DNA of 64,000 nt from Flavobacterium azooxidireducens (GTDB taxonomy: Bacteria; Bacteroidota; Bacteroidia; Flavobacteriales; Flavobacteriaceae): NCBI RefSeq assembly GCF_023195775.1, contig NZ_CP096205.1:496001-560000 (forward strand), in the 5' to 3' direction. Within the stretch, counting starts at the first letter, position 1. The number at the start of each line of letters is the position of its first letter. Under the pieces are notes generated by a model. That model was not told the DNA's origin, searched no databases, and saw only the letters and a list, made by a program, of their open reading frames with translations. Made by a program: the position numbers and the translations under genes. Below, one piece after another: positions 34,556-44,232 of the stretch.

Positions 34556-36478
34556 CTATTCAATAATTATTTTTTTATTTAACGAACTAGTACCACTTAG
34601 AATGTTTAAGAAATATACTCCACTTGAAAAATTACTAGTATTAATTGAGTGATTTAATTCTTGGTTTTGTATTTCCTGAGTATAAACAGTTCTACCATGG
34701 ATATCATAGATAGTCATAATAGCGTTGTCTTGAAGGGAAGGAATGTAAACGTTTAAAACGTCTTTGGCTGGATTTGGCCAAATCTTTGCTTCTTGTAAGG
34801 CAACATCGTTTGTGTTTAACACTAAATTACCTCCTGTTAAAATCAATGAAAACGCTTGACTTCCACTAGTTAAAGTACCTTTGTGGCTAACAGTAATGGT
34901 ATATTGACCGGCAACAGGGCTAACTACATCTACTCTTTCAAGATTATCAACTAAATTGTCTCCTTTAATAGCTCCACCATCTAGATTGCTTAAATCATAT
35001 TTCCAAGGCAAGAACGTTTGAGAGCTATTTGAAACTCTTAAATCTAAATCGTTAACCAAAACAGGAGTTGGACTATTTAATTGTCCGTTTCTGGAAGTTC
35101 CAGCTGGATCTGTCCAACAAATAGTAGCTTTTAAAGTTTCAGTAGAAGATGCATTAAATGTGTAAGTAAATGTTTGTCCGCTTGTTAAAGTTGACTCAAG
35201 AATTAAAGCACTTCCGTTATTGTTACCAGTGATGGCATTTGCAGCCGCTTGCGTATCTAATAATCCCCAACCAAAACGAGTGTCTGGTCCTGGTATATTA
35301 GCATCATCTAATGCAGTATGACAAGCCAAACCTCTCAAAGTGGCTGACTTCATAAAGCTAGCATTCAAATTGTTATAATGCTCTTGCAAAAGTGTTAATG
35401 ATCCTGAAACAACTGGTGAAGCCATTGAAGTTCCTGATATAGAATCATAAGCATTATCATTGGTATCAAACGTGGAATAGACATTTGTTCCGTCAGCGGC
35501 AATATCTGGTTTAATTCTACCGTCATCGGTTGGTCCTTGGCTACTACCTACATTGATTACTAGAGCAGTTATAGCTCCTGATATAGGATGTACTGAAGGG
35601 TTTGCATTTGCGATGACTAAATTATTTTTTCCGTTCTTATTACCTGTTAATTTATCATAACCGCCAGAACCCAAACCACCTTCATAAAAATCGGCTCCAG
35701 AATTACCTGCTGAAGCAACCATAAGATAATAAGGATATGAGTAAGCTAATTGATCCCAAGCAACCGCGGTGTCATTATAACAACCCATATACCAAATAGG
35801 AACGTTAAGAACATTCCCTTCAGTATAAATAGGAACTCCGTATGAATGATTAGAAATTAACAAACCATTTTGCGAAGCTTCAATCATTGCCTCGGTAAGA
35901 TCGCCAGACCAGTCGTAGGATTTGATATTTGATTTTGGAGCCATTCCTTTTGAAGAAGTGACTATCCCTGCAGAGGCTATTGTACCCGCTACGTGTGTAG
36001 CATGAAAATTAGTTTCTGGAGTTATTGCTAAATTATCCGGTGTAACAACTCTTGAAGTAGGAGAATTAAATTCTACATGAGTTTTAAGAACCCATCCACC
36101 GTCCCAAACACCAACATTCATTCCTTCACCTTCTAAACTAAGACCTAAAGTACCACCTGGGTAGAGTCTATGAGTTCTGGAAGCTATCGCAGCAGAGCGA
36201 TTGTCTGTTGAGATATATACAGGCTTACCTTCTATTACATCAACAATTCTATATAATTTTCCATCAGATTCCATTTGAATCTGGACAGTTGGATTAGCCA
36301 CTAAAAAATCATCAATCTTTTTCTGTGTCTTTAAATCATTTTCATCGAAGACAGATTTTAATCGATTGAAATCATCAGAATTGTACGTCGAAACAACTTT
36401 CTTGATTTCTTTTTCAGTTTGAGCACTAATTACCCCAAAACAAAGCAAAGAGGTAAACAATAATAATTCTTTTTTCAT
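34556..36478 (-). CDS. T9SS-exported subtilisin-like serine protease (S8 family)
   Basis: 640 residues. The signal peptide ends near SAQ (residue 20). A short prodomain-like region (about 20-95) precedes the S8 catalytic domain, about 100-415, with triad Asp in VGVWDGG, His in NFHATHVAGTIAS and Ser in SGTSMASPVVSG; the oxyanion Asn is in VASAGNSG. A beta-rich P-domain-like segment (about 425-555; LVNDLDLRVS) follows. The C-terminal T9SS sorting domain (IYDIHGRTVYTQ ... KKIIIE) ends it. It is a secreted endopeptidase, close to the SusCD genes, which suggests peptide foraging. It has its own -7 box, TATATTTG, at 36544-36551. Confidence 0.93.
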   Translation of the reverse strand: MKKELLLFTSLLCFGVISAQTEKEIKKVVSTYNSDDFNRLKSVFDENDLKTQKKIDDFLVANPTVQIQMESDGKLYRIVDVIEGKPVYISTDNRSAAIASRTHRLYPGGTLGLSLEGEGMNVGVWDGGWVLKTHVEFNSPTSRVVTPDNLAITPETNFHATHVAGTIASAGIVTSSKGMAPKSNIKSYDWSGDLTEAMIEASQNGLLISNHSYGVPIYTEGNVLNVPIWYMGCYNDTAVAWDQLAYSYPYYLMVASAGNSGADFYEGGLGSGGYDKLTGNKNGKNNLVIANANPSVHPISGAITALVINVGSSQGPTDDGRIKPDIAADGTNVYSTFDTNDNAYDSISGTSMASPVVSGSLTLLQEHYNNLNASFMKSATLRGLACHTALDDANIPGPDTRFGWGLLDTQAAANAITGNNNGSALILESTLTSGQTFTYTFNASSTETLKATICWTDPAGTSRNGQLNSPTPVLVNDLDLRVSNSSQTFLPWKYDLSNLDGGAIKGDNLVDNLERVDVVSPVAGQYTITVSHKGTLTSGSQAFSLILTGGNLVLNTNDVALQEAKIWPNPAKDVLNVYIPSLQDNAIMTIYDIHGRTVYTQEIQNQELNHSINTSNFSSGVYFLNILSGTSSLNKKIIIE

Positions 36479-36543
36479 TCTAATTTTTTTATCAAATATA
36501 ATAAATTTACTTTAATTTTTTGTTTTTCTACAGTTGGGAATTG

Positions 36544-36551
36544 CAAATATA
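36544..36551 (-). promoter_or_regulatory. -7 box of the subtilase gene
   Basis: TATATTTG on the minus strand fits TAnnTTTG and lies 65 bp before the start codon, downstream of the terminator at 36583-36610. The protease is therefore probably transcribed separately from the susCD operon. Confidence 0.5.
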
Positions 36552-36582
36552 ATAAAAAGCAGTCTTAAAATTACACAAAAAA

Positions 36583-36610
36583 AAAGCCGGTAATCAAAAT
36601 TACCGGCTTT
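36583..36610. terminator. Terminator of the susCD-lipoprotein operon
   Basis: AAAGCCGGTAAT (36583-36594) pairs perfectly with ATTACCGGCTTT (36599-36610) around CAAA. On the minus strand a long T run follows. It lies 17 bp after the stop codon of the lipoprotein gene. Confidence 0.88.
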
Positions 36611-36627
36611 AATTAAAACTTTACTAA

Positions 36628-37506
36628 TTAAGGTAGAGAGAACTCTACTATATCGAAAGCTCCGAAAACACCATTTCTAGCGATTTCATTAATTTCAGCA
36701 CTTAAATTAGGCTGCATAGTAACTAAGCGATAAAACCCAGCTCCGTAACCACTATCCATACCATCAGAATAAGGACTATCATAAATAACGAATGTGTAAT
36801 CACCATCAGGTAAACAAACATCTACATTAGGTCTAGGATAAACTCCAGGATTAGCTTGATCAGGATATGGACCACCTGAAGCAATAGGAGTATCCAAGTT
36901 AGAATTACTATATAATTCCCAAGTGGTTTCAGAACCATACTGATCTGTATTAATTTGAATTCTTAACAAATTTTGTCCACAGATTTCTTTAATATTAATC
37001 AACAAACGTTTGCTGATTGCAGTAAGATTTTGATTAGTCTGAGTTCCACTAACAATTGTTGACAGATTTATTCCATCTTGTGGTACCATTTCAATTACGA
37101 TAACCTTACCTGTACCAATGCCAACTCCCATGATTTCAACAGGAAAAGAAGCTTCCTTTGCACCAGCAGGAATTGTAACCGATGTAGCAACAGAATAATT
37201 AGCTGCATTAGCAGTAGTTGTAGTAGGATTAACTGGCACACCAACCACTGTTGGAGCTGATACAATCTCTGTTACAACACGTAATTGTACAACTCTATCA
37301 ACAGATGACGCTTGTGAGGCATAAACTTTAGCTTGTTTGACCATAGTTTCACCAGCAACAAGATATACTGTACTATTTTCTTCAAAACTTACATAGTTTT
37401 GACTACCTATTAAATCTTCCGTTGAAGATTCATCTTCACAAGACACTAATGCTCCAAAAAAGAGAATAGCGAACAATGAAAATAATTTTATATTATTAAA
37501 TTTCAT
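36628..37506 (-). CDS. SusCD-linked surface lipoprotein
   Basis: 292 residues. The lipoprotein signal ends in GALVSC (Cys about 23), followed by acidic EDESSTED, a likely surface export signal. Residues about 35-170 form a Calx-beta-like or DUF1735-like beta domain (YVSFEENSTVYLVAGETMVK, SVTIPAGAKEASFPVEI). The C-terminal half (ETTWELYSNSNLDTPIASGG, CLPDGDYTFVIYDS, GMDSGYGAGFYRL) looks like a further beta domain. It is third in the susC-susD operon, 21 bp after susD, where substrate-binding SusE/F-like lipoproteins usually lie. The ligand is unknown. Confidence 0.82.
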   Translation of the reverse strand: MKFNNIKLFSLFAILFFGALVSCEDESSTEDLIGSQNYVSFEENSTVYLVAGETMVKQAKVYASQASSVDRVVQLRVVTEIVSAPTVVGVPVNPTTTTANAANYSVATSVTIPAGAKEASFPVEIMGVGIGTGKVIVIEMVPQDGINLSTIVSGTQTNQNLTAISKRLLINIKEICGQNLLRIQINTDQYGSETTWELYSNSNLDTPIASGGPYPDQANPGVYPRPNVDVCLPDGDYTFVIYDSPYSDGMDSGYGAGFYRLVTMQPNLSAEINEIARNGVFGAFDIVEFSLP

Positions 37507-37527
37507 ACTTTATAAAGTTTACTATTA

Positions 37528-39035
37528 TTAATTTTGATCAGTTATATTAGGATTATTGTTCATTTCAATAATTGGAATTTTAAAAATCATACGAGTTTCG
37601 TCATAATTAATAGTTTGACCATTTAAAAACACATGATTAGTTCCTCTAGTAACTGAAGCTTTATTACGTTTTAATGCTAAATAACTTTTTCCTTCACCCC
37701 ATAACTCAATTCTTGTTTGAAGATGAATTGCCTTTTTTAATGCGTCACCAGAAAGTGGATCTACATAAGCAGCAGCATTTGCAGCTCCTCCTAAACGGCT
37801 AGCTAATAATTCCTTAAGCCTATCTTTTGCAGCTGTATCATTTCCTGACATAGCAGCAGCTTCAGCACTTAACAAATAAAATTCCTCTACACGCATGTAT
37901 ATATAATCCGTTTCAACAACTTGTTGCCCCATAGTAACTCTTCCTTGGTGGAAAAATTTATTAGTTGGCATAAGCAATGTAGCAGCAGCAGTAGAAAACT
38001 GAGTTCTTCTTATATCATTTGCAGGAATCTGAGCATATAAAGCGTTATCAATCGCTTTTCTATCACCAGCACCGGCATAACTATAAGTGTAAACATCCAT
38101 AATACCCCACCAAGAAACTAATCCATAAGCTAAGTCTGGAGTAACATCGAAGCCCCACATCCAAGAAGGAGTGTTTACACTATTGAAACCAGAACCTGCC
38201 CCAGGGAAAGCCAATTGTGCAGTAGTAGTTAAAGGATGACCCGAAGTAGCAATAATCTCGTCAGCTAATACTTTAGCTTCAGGATACATACCCATAGCAG
38301 CATAAGTATATGCTAACAAGCCTTGAGCAACTGGTTTATTGATTTGGTATTTTTGAGTTCTTTGAAAATCACCTAACAAATCTATAGCTACAGTTAAATC
38401 CGAAATAATTAAATCATAAATATCAGACGCAGGTTGCTTAGCAAATAAATTACTCTCTCCATCAAAAAGAGGTAAAATTTCTTGCGTAGGGTTATACTCT
38501 CTTTGAAACAATTGGGTTAAATAAAAGTAAGCATAAGCTCTTGCTGCTTTAGCTTGACCCATCATGTGTTTAGTAGTTTGAGTAGGTAATTCAGCATCAT
38601 TACCTCCCAAATTCTGAATTACAATATTCGATAAGTTCACAACTTTATACAAATAAGTCCAAGCAATTTGATTTTCTTGTTGTGTAAAATCATTTGTTGC
38701 TAACAAGTTAGTAAAGTTGGCATACCAACCGTACGCATTATTAGTTAACGCCATATCACTACACAACATATCCGTCCAAATATCTAGACCTTTATGACCA
38801 ATATCATAATGACGAGCTGGAGGATCACCCAATGCAGCAAATGGTCTTGCCATATAGGTGTAAACACCTGTTAATGTACCTTCAATCAATGCTGGATTAG
38901 ACCCAACATTGTTAGCAAAATCTTCGTCCGTTAATTCAGTAGTGTCTCTTACCGGATCTAGGAAGTCTTCACTACAGCCTACTAAACCAATGGTTACGGT
39001 AGCGAAGAACGAATAAATTAAAAATCTTTTTTCAT
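37528..39035 (-). CDS. SusD/RagB-family lipoprotein with a frameshift right after its start
   Basis: The open frame starts only at a TTG at 38889 (453 residues), but SusD-like coding continues upstream to about 39030: the same frame reads a lipoprotein signal and GLVGCSEDFLDPVRDT, the classic SusD N-terminus. The only sensible ATG (39033-39035) is followed by six A residues and then is one base out of frame (MKKDF-stop). Seven A residues would give MKKRFLIYSFFATVTIGLVG, an ideal start. Body motifs are typical: LTQLFQREY, AKAARAYAYFYL, DRLKELLASRLGG and RIELWGEGKSYLALKR. It binds substrate on the cell surface for SusC, directly upstream. Sequencing error, slippage or phase variation are the options. 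Confidence 0.85.
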
Positions 39036-39046
39036 ATCATTTTTTT

Positions 39047-42000
39047 TTATAATTCAATTTTTACACCAAAGCTAAAACTTGTTAGCGGATTATATCTATA
39101 AATATTAGATGTACCTGTTTCTGCAGTAGAAGGATTAAATCCTTTTCTTGCACTTAGCATCATTAAATTGTCTGAAGCTAAATATATGTTTAAGAAATTA
39201 ATACCTGAGTTCTCAATAAAACGTTTTGGGAAAGTATAGCCCAACTTAACATTGTTTAAAGACAAAAAGTCTGATTTTGTAATAAAACGAGATGAAATAG
39301 AATTACCTAATTGATCTCCACCAATGTTATCCGTTAATCTTGGCACATTTGTTACATCACCAGGCTGTTGCCATCTGTCTCTAATATCTGTATGAAATCC
39401 ATCTTTACCAATTTGTTCAGAATTCATTAATAAAGCATAAAAACCATCGTAAGCATAACCACCATAACTATAACTGAACTGAGCAGTTAAATCAAAGTTT
39501 TTGTACGCAGCATTTAAACGGAAAGCACCTCTAACTTTAGGTATTGCAGATTTTCCAATATATGTCTGAGTAGCATTTGCATAAGTACTAGTAACTGTTT
39601 GTTGAATGTTTGAATTTGGAAAATTAATCAACTCTGTAGCCATCTGCGTAATATTTCTATCACCCGCATCAAAAACACCATTTCCATTTACGTCATCATA
39701 ATACATATTCCATAAAGGAGCTCCTGTTGCAGGATCTACACCGGCCCATTCACGCATGTAAAAGTCAAATATCGAAGCTCCTTGAGTATATGCAAATGTA
39801 TTATTTGGATACTCAGCATTTTTGGGTAAATCAGTAATCCAATCATTAGGCATTTTAGTAATTTCGTTCTTTAACATTTCTCCATTTACTCCAAGAGACA
39901 ACATGAAATCTCCTTCATTTTTAGGCTTAAATAAATGCAAAGCTACGTCAAACTCTAAACCACTATTTGTTAACTCTCCACTGTTATAGAAAACTGTTTG
40001 AAAACCATATGATGGAGCAAGAAATTGATTAGTGAAAAGATTATCAGTCTTTTTAACATAATAATCTACGTTAACATCTAAACTGTTGTTAAACCAAGTA
40101 CTCTCTAATCCCAACTGAGCAATTCTTGAAGTTTCCCAAGTTAAACCTGGAGTTGCAAGCTCTGAATTCGTTGCAAAAGCATAATCATCAGTTTGGTCAA
40201 TAAAAGAAACAATCCATCCATAACGTAAACGATTACCTGTATCACCAATTACCCCATAACTAGCCTTAAGTTTCAAGAAATCATTAAATTTAACATTTTC
40301 TAAAAAACTTTCTTTAGAAGCAATCCAACCCAAACCTACTGAACCAAACGTTCCCCATTTATCATCTTTAAAACGAGAAGAACCATCACGTCTAACAGAG
40401 GCAGATAGAAAATACTTTTGAGCATAGTTATAGCTCAATTGACCAAAATAACTTTCTAAAGTATAACCTTGCGTGTAAGAAGATGCTTTACCAACAGCTT
40501 GAGTATATTGATCCAAATCAGTTGAACCAAAAATAATAGCATTTTGTTTAGCTGCGGAAATTTGAGTTCTTTTCCACTCTGTGGACTCATGTGCAGCAAA
40601 TACTTCAAAACCGTGATTTCCAAAAGTTTTAGTATAACGTAAAAGTTTCAAAAAGTTCTGATTAGTCTCTTCGCGATCTCCTCTAAATAAATAACCTAAC
40701 TGACGTCCAGGATTTCCAGAAATTGCGGTTACATTATCCATTCTGATGTAATCCCAATTTTCAAGTTGACCTCCATAACGGGTTTCAAATACTAAATTCT
40801 TTGTTATATTAACATCGAAAGAAAAATTACCAGTTAAGGTGTGAGCATAATCTCTATTCAAGTCATAAGTAGCATCAGAAATACCATTTGTTAAACTAGA
40901 AAATCTTCGTTGCGTAGTATTTCCATAATCATAGAAAGGAGCCCCTGTATTAGGATTGATAACTGTATTTCCATCTTCATCTCTCAAGAAAATGGAATAA
41001 ATTGGAGGTGCCGTTGCCATAAGAAAAACACTTCCTGTATCTGCAGTCTGCCCATTTTGCGTGTATCTAGAACCAGAATAAGCCATATTTGCCCCTATTT
41101 TTAACCAATCAGTAGGCTTATGCTCTAAATTAATCCTTGTTGAATAACGAGTATAATCAGAATTGATAGCAGCTCCTTCATCCTTTACATAACCAAAAGA
41201 GGTAGCATATTTAGTTTTTTCTGTTCCTCCACTAAATTGAACATTCGCTTCTTGTCTAAAACCAGTTCTAAAAGCGTAATCTGCCCAATCTTCAGGCGTA
41301 TATCTTCTTGAAATACCTGAATTAAATTTACCGGTTTCAGGATTAATCAATTGTGATCCTGGAGCATTCCAAATATTAAATATTGGATTAATACCGCCAC
41401 CGCCAAATAAATTATTGTTTGCATAAGCAACAGGATCAACATTATTATTGATCACTCCCGCATTATAAACAGATTCCCAAGACAACTCGGTGTATTCTTC
41501 CGGTGATTTTACTACATCATATTGTGGCAAGAAAAAAGTATTAATACTACTTCTAAATTCAGCAGAAATAACAGATTTTCCTGATTTACCAGTTTTAGTT
41601 GTAATCAAAATAACACCATTCGCTCCTCTAGATCCATAAACAGAAGTTGCAGCAGCATCTTTTAAAACTGTCATGTTAGCAATATCTGCTGGATTAATAG
41701 CACTAATATCACTTGAATAAGGAACACCATCAACTACATAAAGCGGATTTCTATTTCCGTTGATAGAACCAAAACCACGAATACGTACCGTTGCATCAGA
41801 CCCAGGTTGACCAGATCCTTGAATTACAGTTACCCCTGCAACCTCACCTCTTAGAGCCTGAGAAACGTTAGAAACTGTTTTTGCAGCGATATTTTCTGCC
41901 TTAACTTTTGTTGCAGAACCTGTATAAGCTTCTTTGGTAGTAGTACCATATCCAATAACAACGACCTCATCTAAAGCATTGTCATTCTCTAAAGCAACAC

Positions 42001-42271
42001 TAACAGTGTTAGAAGCCCCAACAGTTACATTCTGGGTTTTCATACCTACATACGAAAATTCCAAAACCTCACCTGCTTTAGCTTGAATAGAATACTTCCC
42101 ATCAAAATCAGTTGAAGTACCCTTTGCAGTTCCTTTCACAAGAACTGTTGCACCAGGAAGAGGTAAGCCACTTTCAGTCACTGTACCTGTGATAGTTTTC
42201 TCCTGAGCAAAAGAAAACTGCATTGTTAACGCTACAAAAAGCGTAAAAATCCATTTAAATTTCGATCTCAT
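39047..42271 (-). CDS. SusC/RagA-family TonB-dependent outer membrane transporter
   Basis: 1074 residues. The signal peptide ends at SFAQ (about 22). A carboxypeptidase-regulatory-like domain (about 25-100; ITGTVTESGLPLPGATVLVK) precedes a TonB box-like stretch (ALDEVVVIGYGTTTKE). The plug (ALRGEVAGVTVIQGSGQPGS; IRGFGSINGNRNPLYVVDGV) and barrel follow, and the C-terminus is SFSFGVKIEL. It imports a SusD-captured ligand across the outer membrane with TonB energy. The next gene begins about 12 bp after the stop codon. There are no glycoside hydrolase genes nearby, so a peptide substrate (RagAB-like) is as likely as a glycan. Confidence 0.95.
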   Translation of the reverse strand: MRSKFKWIFTLFVALTMQFSFAQEKTITGTVTESGLPLPGATVLVKGTAKGTSTDFDGKYSIQAKAGEVLEFSYVGMKTQNVTVGASNTVSVALENDNALDEVVVIGYGTTTKEAYTGSATKVKAENIAAKTVSNVSQALRGEVAGVTVIQGSGQPGSDATVRIRGFGSINGNRNPLYVVDGVPYSSDISAINPADIANMTVLKDAAATSVYGSRGANGVILITTKTGKSGKSVISAEFRSSINTFFLPQYDVVKSPEEYTELSWESVYNAGVINNNVDPVAYANNNLFGGGGINPIFNIWNAPGSQLINPETGKFNSGISRRYTPEDWADYAFRTGFRQEANVQFSGGTEKTKYATSFGYVKDEGAAINSDYTRYSTRINLEHKPTDWLKIGANMAYSGSRYTQNGQTADTGSVFLMATAPPIYSIFLRDEDGNTVINPNTGAPFYDYGNTTQRRFSSLTNGISDATYDLNRDYAHTLTGNFSFDVNITKNLVFETRYGGQLENWDYIRMDNVTAISGNPGRQLGYLFRGDREETNQNFLKLLRYTKTFGNHGFEVFAAHESTEWKRTQISAAKQNAIIFGSTDLDQYTQAVGKASSYTQGYTLESYFGQLSYNYAQKYFLSASVRRDGSSRFKDDKWGTFGSVGLGWIASKESFLENVKFNDFLKLKASYGVIGDTGNRLRYGWIVSFIDQTDDYAFATNSELATPGLTWETSRIAQLGLESTWFNNSLDVNVDYYVKKTDNLFTNQFLAPSYGFQTVFYNSGELTNSGLEFDVALHLFKPKNEGDFMLSLGVNGEMLKNEITKMPNDWITDLPKNAEYPNNTFAYTQGASIFDFYMREWAGVDPATGAPLWNMYYDDVNGNGVFDAGDRNITQMATELINFPNSNIQQTVTSTYANATQTYIGKSAIPKVRGAFRLNAAYKNFDLTAQFSYSYGGYAYDGFYALLMNSEQIGKDGFHTDIRDRWQQPGDVTNVPRLTDNIGGDQLGNSISSRFITKSDFLSLNNVKLGYTFPKRFIENSGINFLNIYLASDNLMMLSARKGFNPSTAETGTSNIYRYNPLTSFSFGVKIEL

Positions 42272-42466
42272 ATTAAATTTATTTGAGTTAGTTATTCCGC
42301 AAACTTCTTAATAATTTCTTAAATAAACAAATATTACTTCGGAATAATATTTTTTATTTTTGTTAAAAATTCAAACGGATTAAAGAAATTGCTCTAAAAC
42401 TAATAGTTAGATGCTCGATTACTAAAATGGTTGCGTACACTTTAACGTTTTTTTTAAATTATATTT

Positions 42467-43066
42467 ATGTTAAATTTTAGATTCTCTAATTTTCTCTCGG
42501 AATCCGGCACCGACGAAGCCGGACGTGGTTGCCTAGCAGGCCCCGTAACCGCAGCAGCAGTTATTCTTCCCGAAAACTTTTCGCTTCCATTACTTAACGA
42601 CTCTAAACAACTTTCTGAAAAAACGCGAGAAATACTCAGACCTATCATTGAAGAACAAGCAATTTCTTTTAGCTATACTCACTTGGAACCAATTATTATT
42701 GACAAAATAAATATTCTCAACGCATCCATCCAAGCCATGCAACAAAGCATTATGAAGTTAAATCCTACACCCGAATATATTATTGTAGATGGAAACCGTT
42801 TCAAACCGCTAAATGACATTCCGTATACTTGCATTATCAAAGGAGACAGCAAATTCATGAGCATTGCTGCTGCATCTGTTTTAGCAAAAACCTACCGAGA
42901 TGATTATATGAATAAAATTCATGAAGAATTCCCAATGTATAACTGGAAAAAAAACAAAGGCTACCCAACCAAAGAACATCGGGAAGCTATTGCAAAATAC
43001 GGCACAACTAAATACCACCGAATGAGTTTTCGGTTGTTGCCGGAACAATTGAAATTAGATTTTTAG
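42467..43066 (+). CDS. rnhB: Ribonuclease HII
   Basis: 199 residues. The RNase HII signature [14 protein letters not shown] gives the DEG metal site; the further acidic residues are in YIIVDGN and [15 protein letters not shown]. It removes RNA from RNA-DNA hybrids and single ribonucleotides from DNA. It is divergent from susC. Its last codons and stop (LDF-stop) lie inside the first unit of the octamer array at 43059, so the array has grown into or replaced the original 3' end. Confidence 0.95.
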   Translation: MLNFRFSNFLSESGTDEAGRGCLAGPVTAAAVILPENFSLPLLNDSKQLSEKTREILRPIIEEQAISFSYTHLEPIIIDKINILNASIQAMQQSIMKLNPTPEYIIVDGNRFKPLNDIPYTCIIKGDSKFMSIAAASVLAKTYRDDYMNKIHEEFPMYNWKKNKGYPTKEHREAIAKYGTTKYHRMSFRLLPEQLKLDF

Positions 43067-43138
43067 ATTGTTCGATTATTCGATTTTTAGATTTTTGGAT
43101 TATTCGATTTTTAGATTTTTAGATTTTTAGATTTTTGG
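43059..43138. repeat. Octamer tandem array, 10 units of ATTNTTNG
   Basis: Ten contiguous 8-bp units: ATTTTTAG, ATTGTTCG, ATTATTCG, ATTTTTAG, ATTTTTGG, ATTATTCG, ATTTTTAG three times, ATTTTTGG. It lies between the convergent rnhB and lipB genes, the first unit containing the rnhB stop codon. It has the same unit and the same number of units as the array at 32272. Confidence 0.88.
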
Positions 43139-43275
43139 ATAAAAAATATATTTTCAAAATTTTTCTGATTTTTAGAATCTGTGTTCTAAAAAAACTACCA
43201 ATTAAAAAAAAAATTCATCCGCTAAAATCCACCTTAAGCAAAGCGAATCCAAATTAAAGAATTTGCGAGAATCTG
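43139..43275. repeat. Degenerate intergenic repeat region downstream of lipB
   Basis: AT-rich sequence with phrases such as AATCTGTGTTC, GAATCTGTTATATCTG and TCAATCCGTGTTCC. These spaced ATCTG/ATCCG units look like degenerate repeats of the kind seen between Flavobacteria genes. The end of lipB (GTRIEQI-stop) is read from this sequence. No gene was found in it. Confidence 0.4.
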
Positions 43276-44022
43276 TTATATCTGTTCAATCCGTGTTCCA
43301 TTAGAAAAACCTTGCAAAACAGCAGATTTAAGTTCACATTCAAAAAGTTCCTCAAAATGTTTTAAAATTTTTGATTTTACCTCTTCCTCATCCACTTTTT
43401 CCACACCTAACTCCACTTGTAAAGAAGTTACAGCCTTACCACGAATACCACACGGAATAATATTATCAAAATAACCCAAATCCGCATTCACATTCAACGC
43501 AAAACCATGCATCGTCACCCAACGCGAAGCACGAACTCCCATCGCACAAATTTTTCTCGCAAATGGCGTTCCTACATCCAACCAAACTCCGGTTTCTCCC
43601 GGACTGCGTTCCGTCTTCAAACCATATTCTGCCAAAGTCAAAATAATCGTTTCTTCCAGCAAACGCAAATACTTATGAATATCAGTAAAAAAATTTTCCA
43701 AATCCAAAATCGGATAACCCACAATCTGTCCCGGTCCATGATACGTGATATCTCCCCCGCGATTTATTTTATAAAAAGTCGCACCTTTATCCGCCAACTG
43801 TTTTTCACTCAAAAGCAAATTACTCAAATCGCCACTCTTCCCCAACGTATACACATGCGGATGCTCCACAAACAAAAAATAATTCGGCGTTTCCAAATTT
43901 GCCTCCTCTCGCCTATTCCGAATTTTCAAATCCACCACATCCTTAAATAATTCCTCCTGAAAATCCCACGTTTCCTTATAATCTTTCGATCCCAAATCCT
44001 CAACCAAAACAACTTTATTCAT
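43276..44022 (-). CDS. lipB: Lipoyl(octanoyl) transferase LipB
   Basis: 248 residues. LipB motifs: FVEHPHVYTLGKSGD, INRGGDITYHGPGQIVGYPI (substrate His and Gly-rich loop), SPGETGVWLD, and the catalytic Cys/Lys pair region KICAMGVRASRWVTMHGFAL ... IPCGIRGKAVTSL. It transfers octanoate from acyl carrier protein to lipoyl domains of pyruvate and 2-oxoglutarate dehydrogenases. The last residues after about 235 (LQGFSNGTRIEQI) look like read-through into an intergenic repeat rather than conserved protein. Confidence 0.95.
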   Translation of the reverse strand: MNKVVLVEDLGSKDYKETWDFQEELFKDVVDLKIRNRREEANLETPNYFLFVEHPHVYTLGKSGDLSNLLLSEKQLADKGATFYKINRGGDITYHGPGQIVGYPILDLENFFTDIHKYLRLLEETIILTLAEYGLKTERSPGETGVWLDVGTPFARKICAMGVRASRWVTMHGFALNVNADLGYFDNIIPCGIRGKAVTSLQVELGVEKVDEEEVKSKILKHFEELFECELKSAVLQGFSNGTRIEQI

Positions 44023-44082
44023 AATCGTAAAATAAAATACAAAAATACAACTTATACCTTAATATATATAATTCATTTTTTT

Positions 44083-44173
44083 AGAAGCGAAAGGCTCGGG
44101 CTTTTTCAGCCATCAATATTCCCGCTTTCGCCTTTAGCCCGCTGCGGCGGGGCTATCGGCTCAATCGGGGCTA
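44083..44173 (-). repeat. Palindromic intergenic element, copy B
   Basis: About 91 bp. Read on the minus strand it starts TTAGCCCCGA and ends GGCTGAAAAAGCCCGAGCC then a TTTCGCTTCT tail, like copy A at 32385. The inner hairpin, however, is TAGCCCCGCC with GCGGGCTA (44135-44155) instead of CTTTTGC/GCAAAAG, so the fold is kept but its sequence is replaced. Confidence 0.75.
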
Positions 44174-44232
44174 AAAAGCCATTCATATAAAAATCCCATT
44201 ACAAAACTAATCCATTCCAAAACTAATCCATT

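Noticed and set aside
42290..42350. Inverted repeat TTATTCCG ... CGGAATAA upstream of susC
   Set aside because: The two arms are about 45 bp apart and short; without further copies it could be chance, so no operator is called.
43507..43950. 147-codon plus-strand frame opposite lipB
   Set aside because: Antisense to a well-supported lipB; the composition is unlike a protein.
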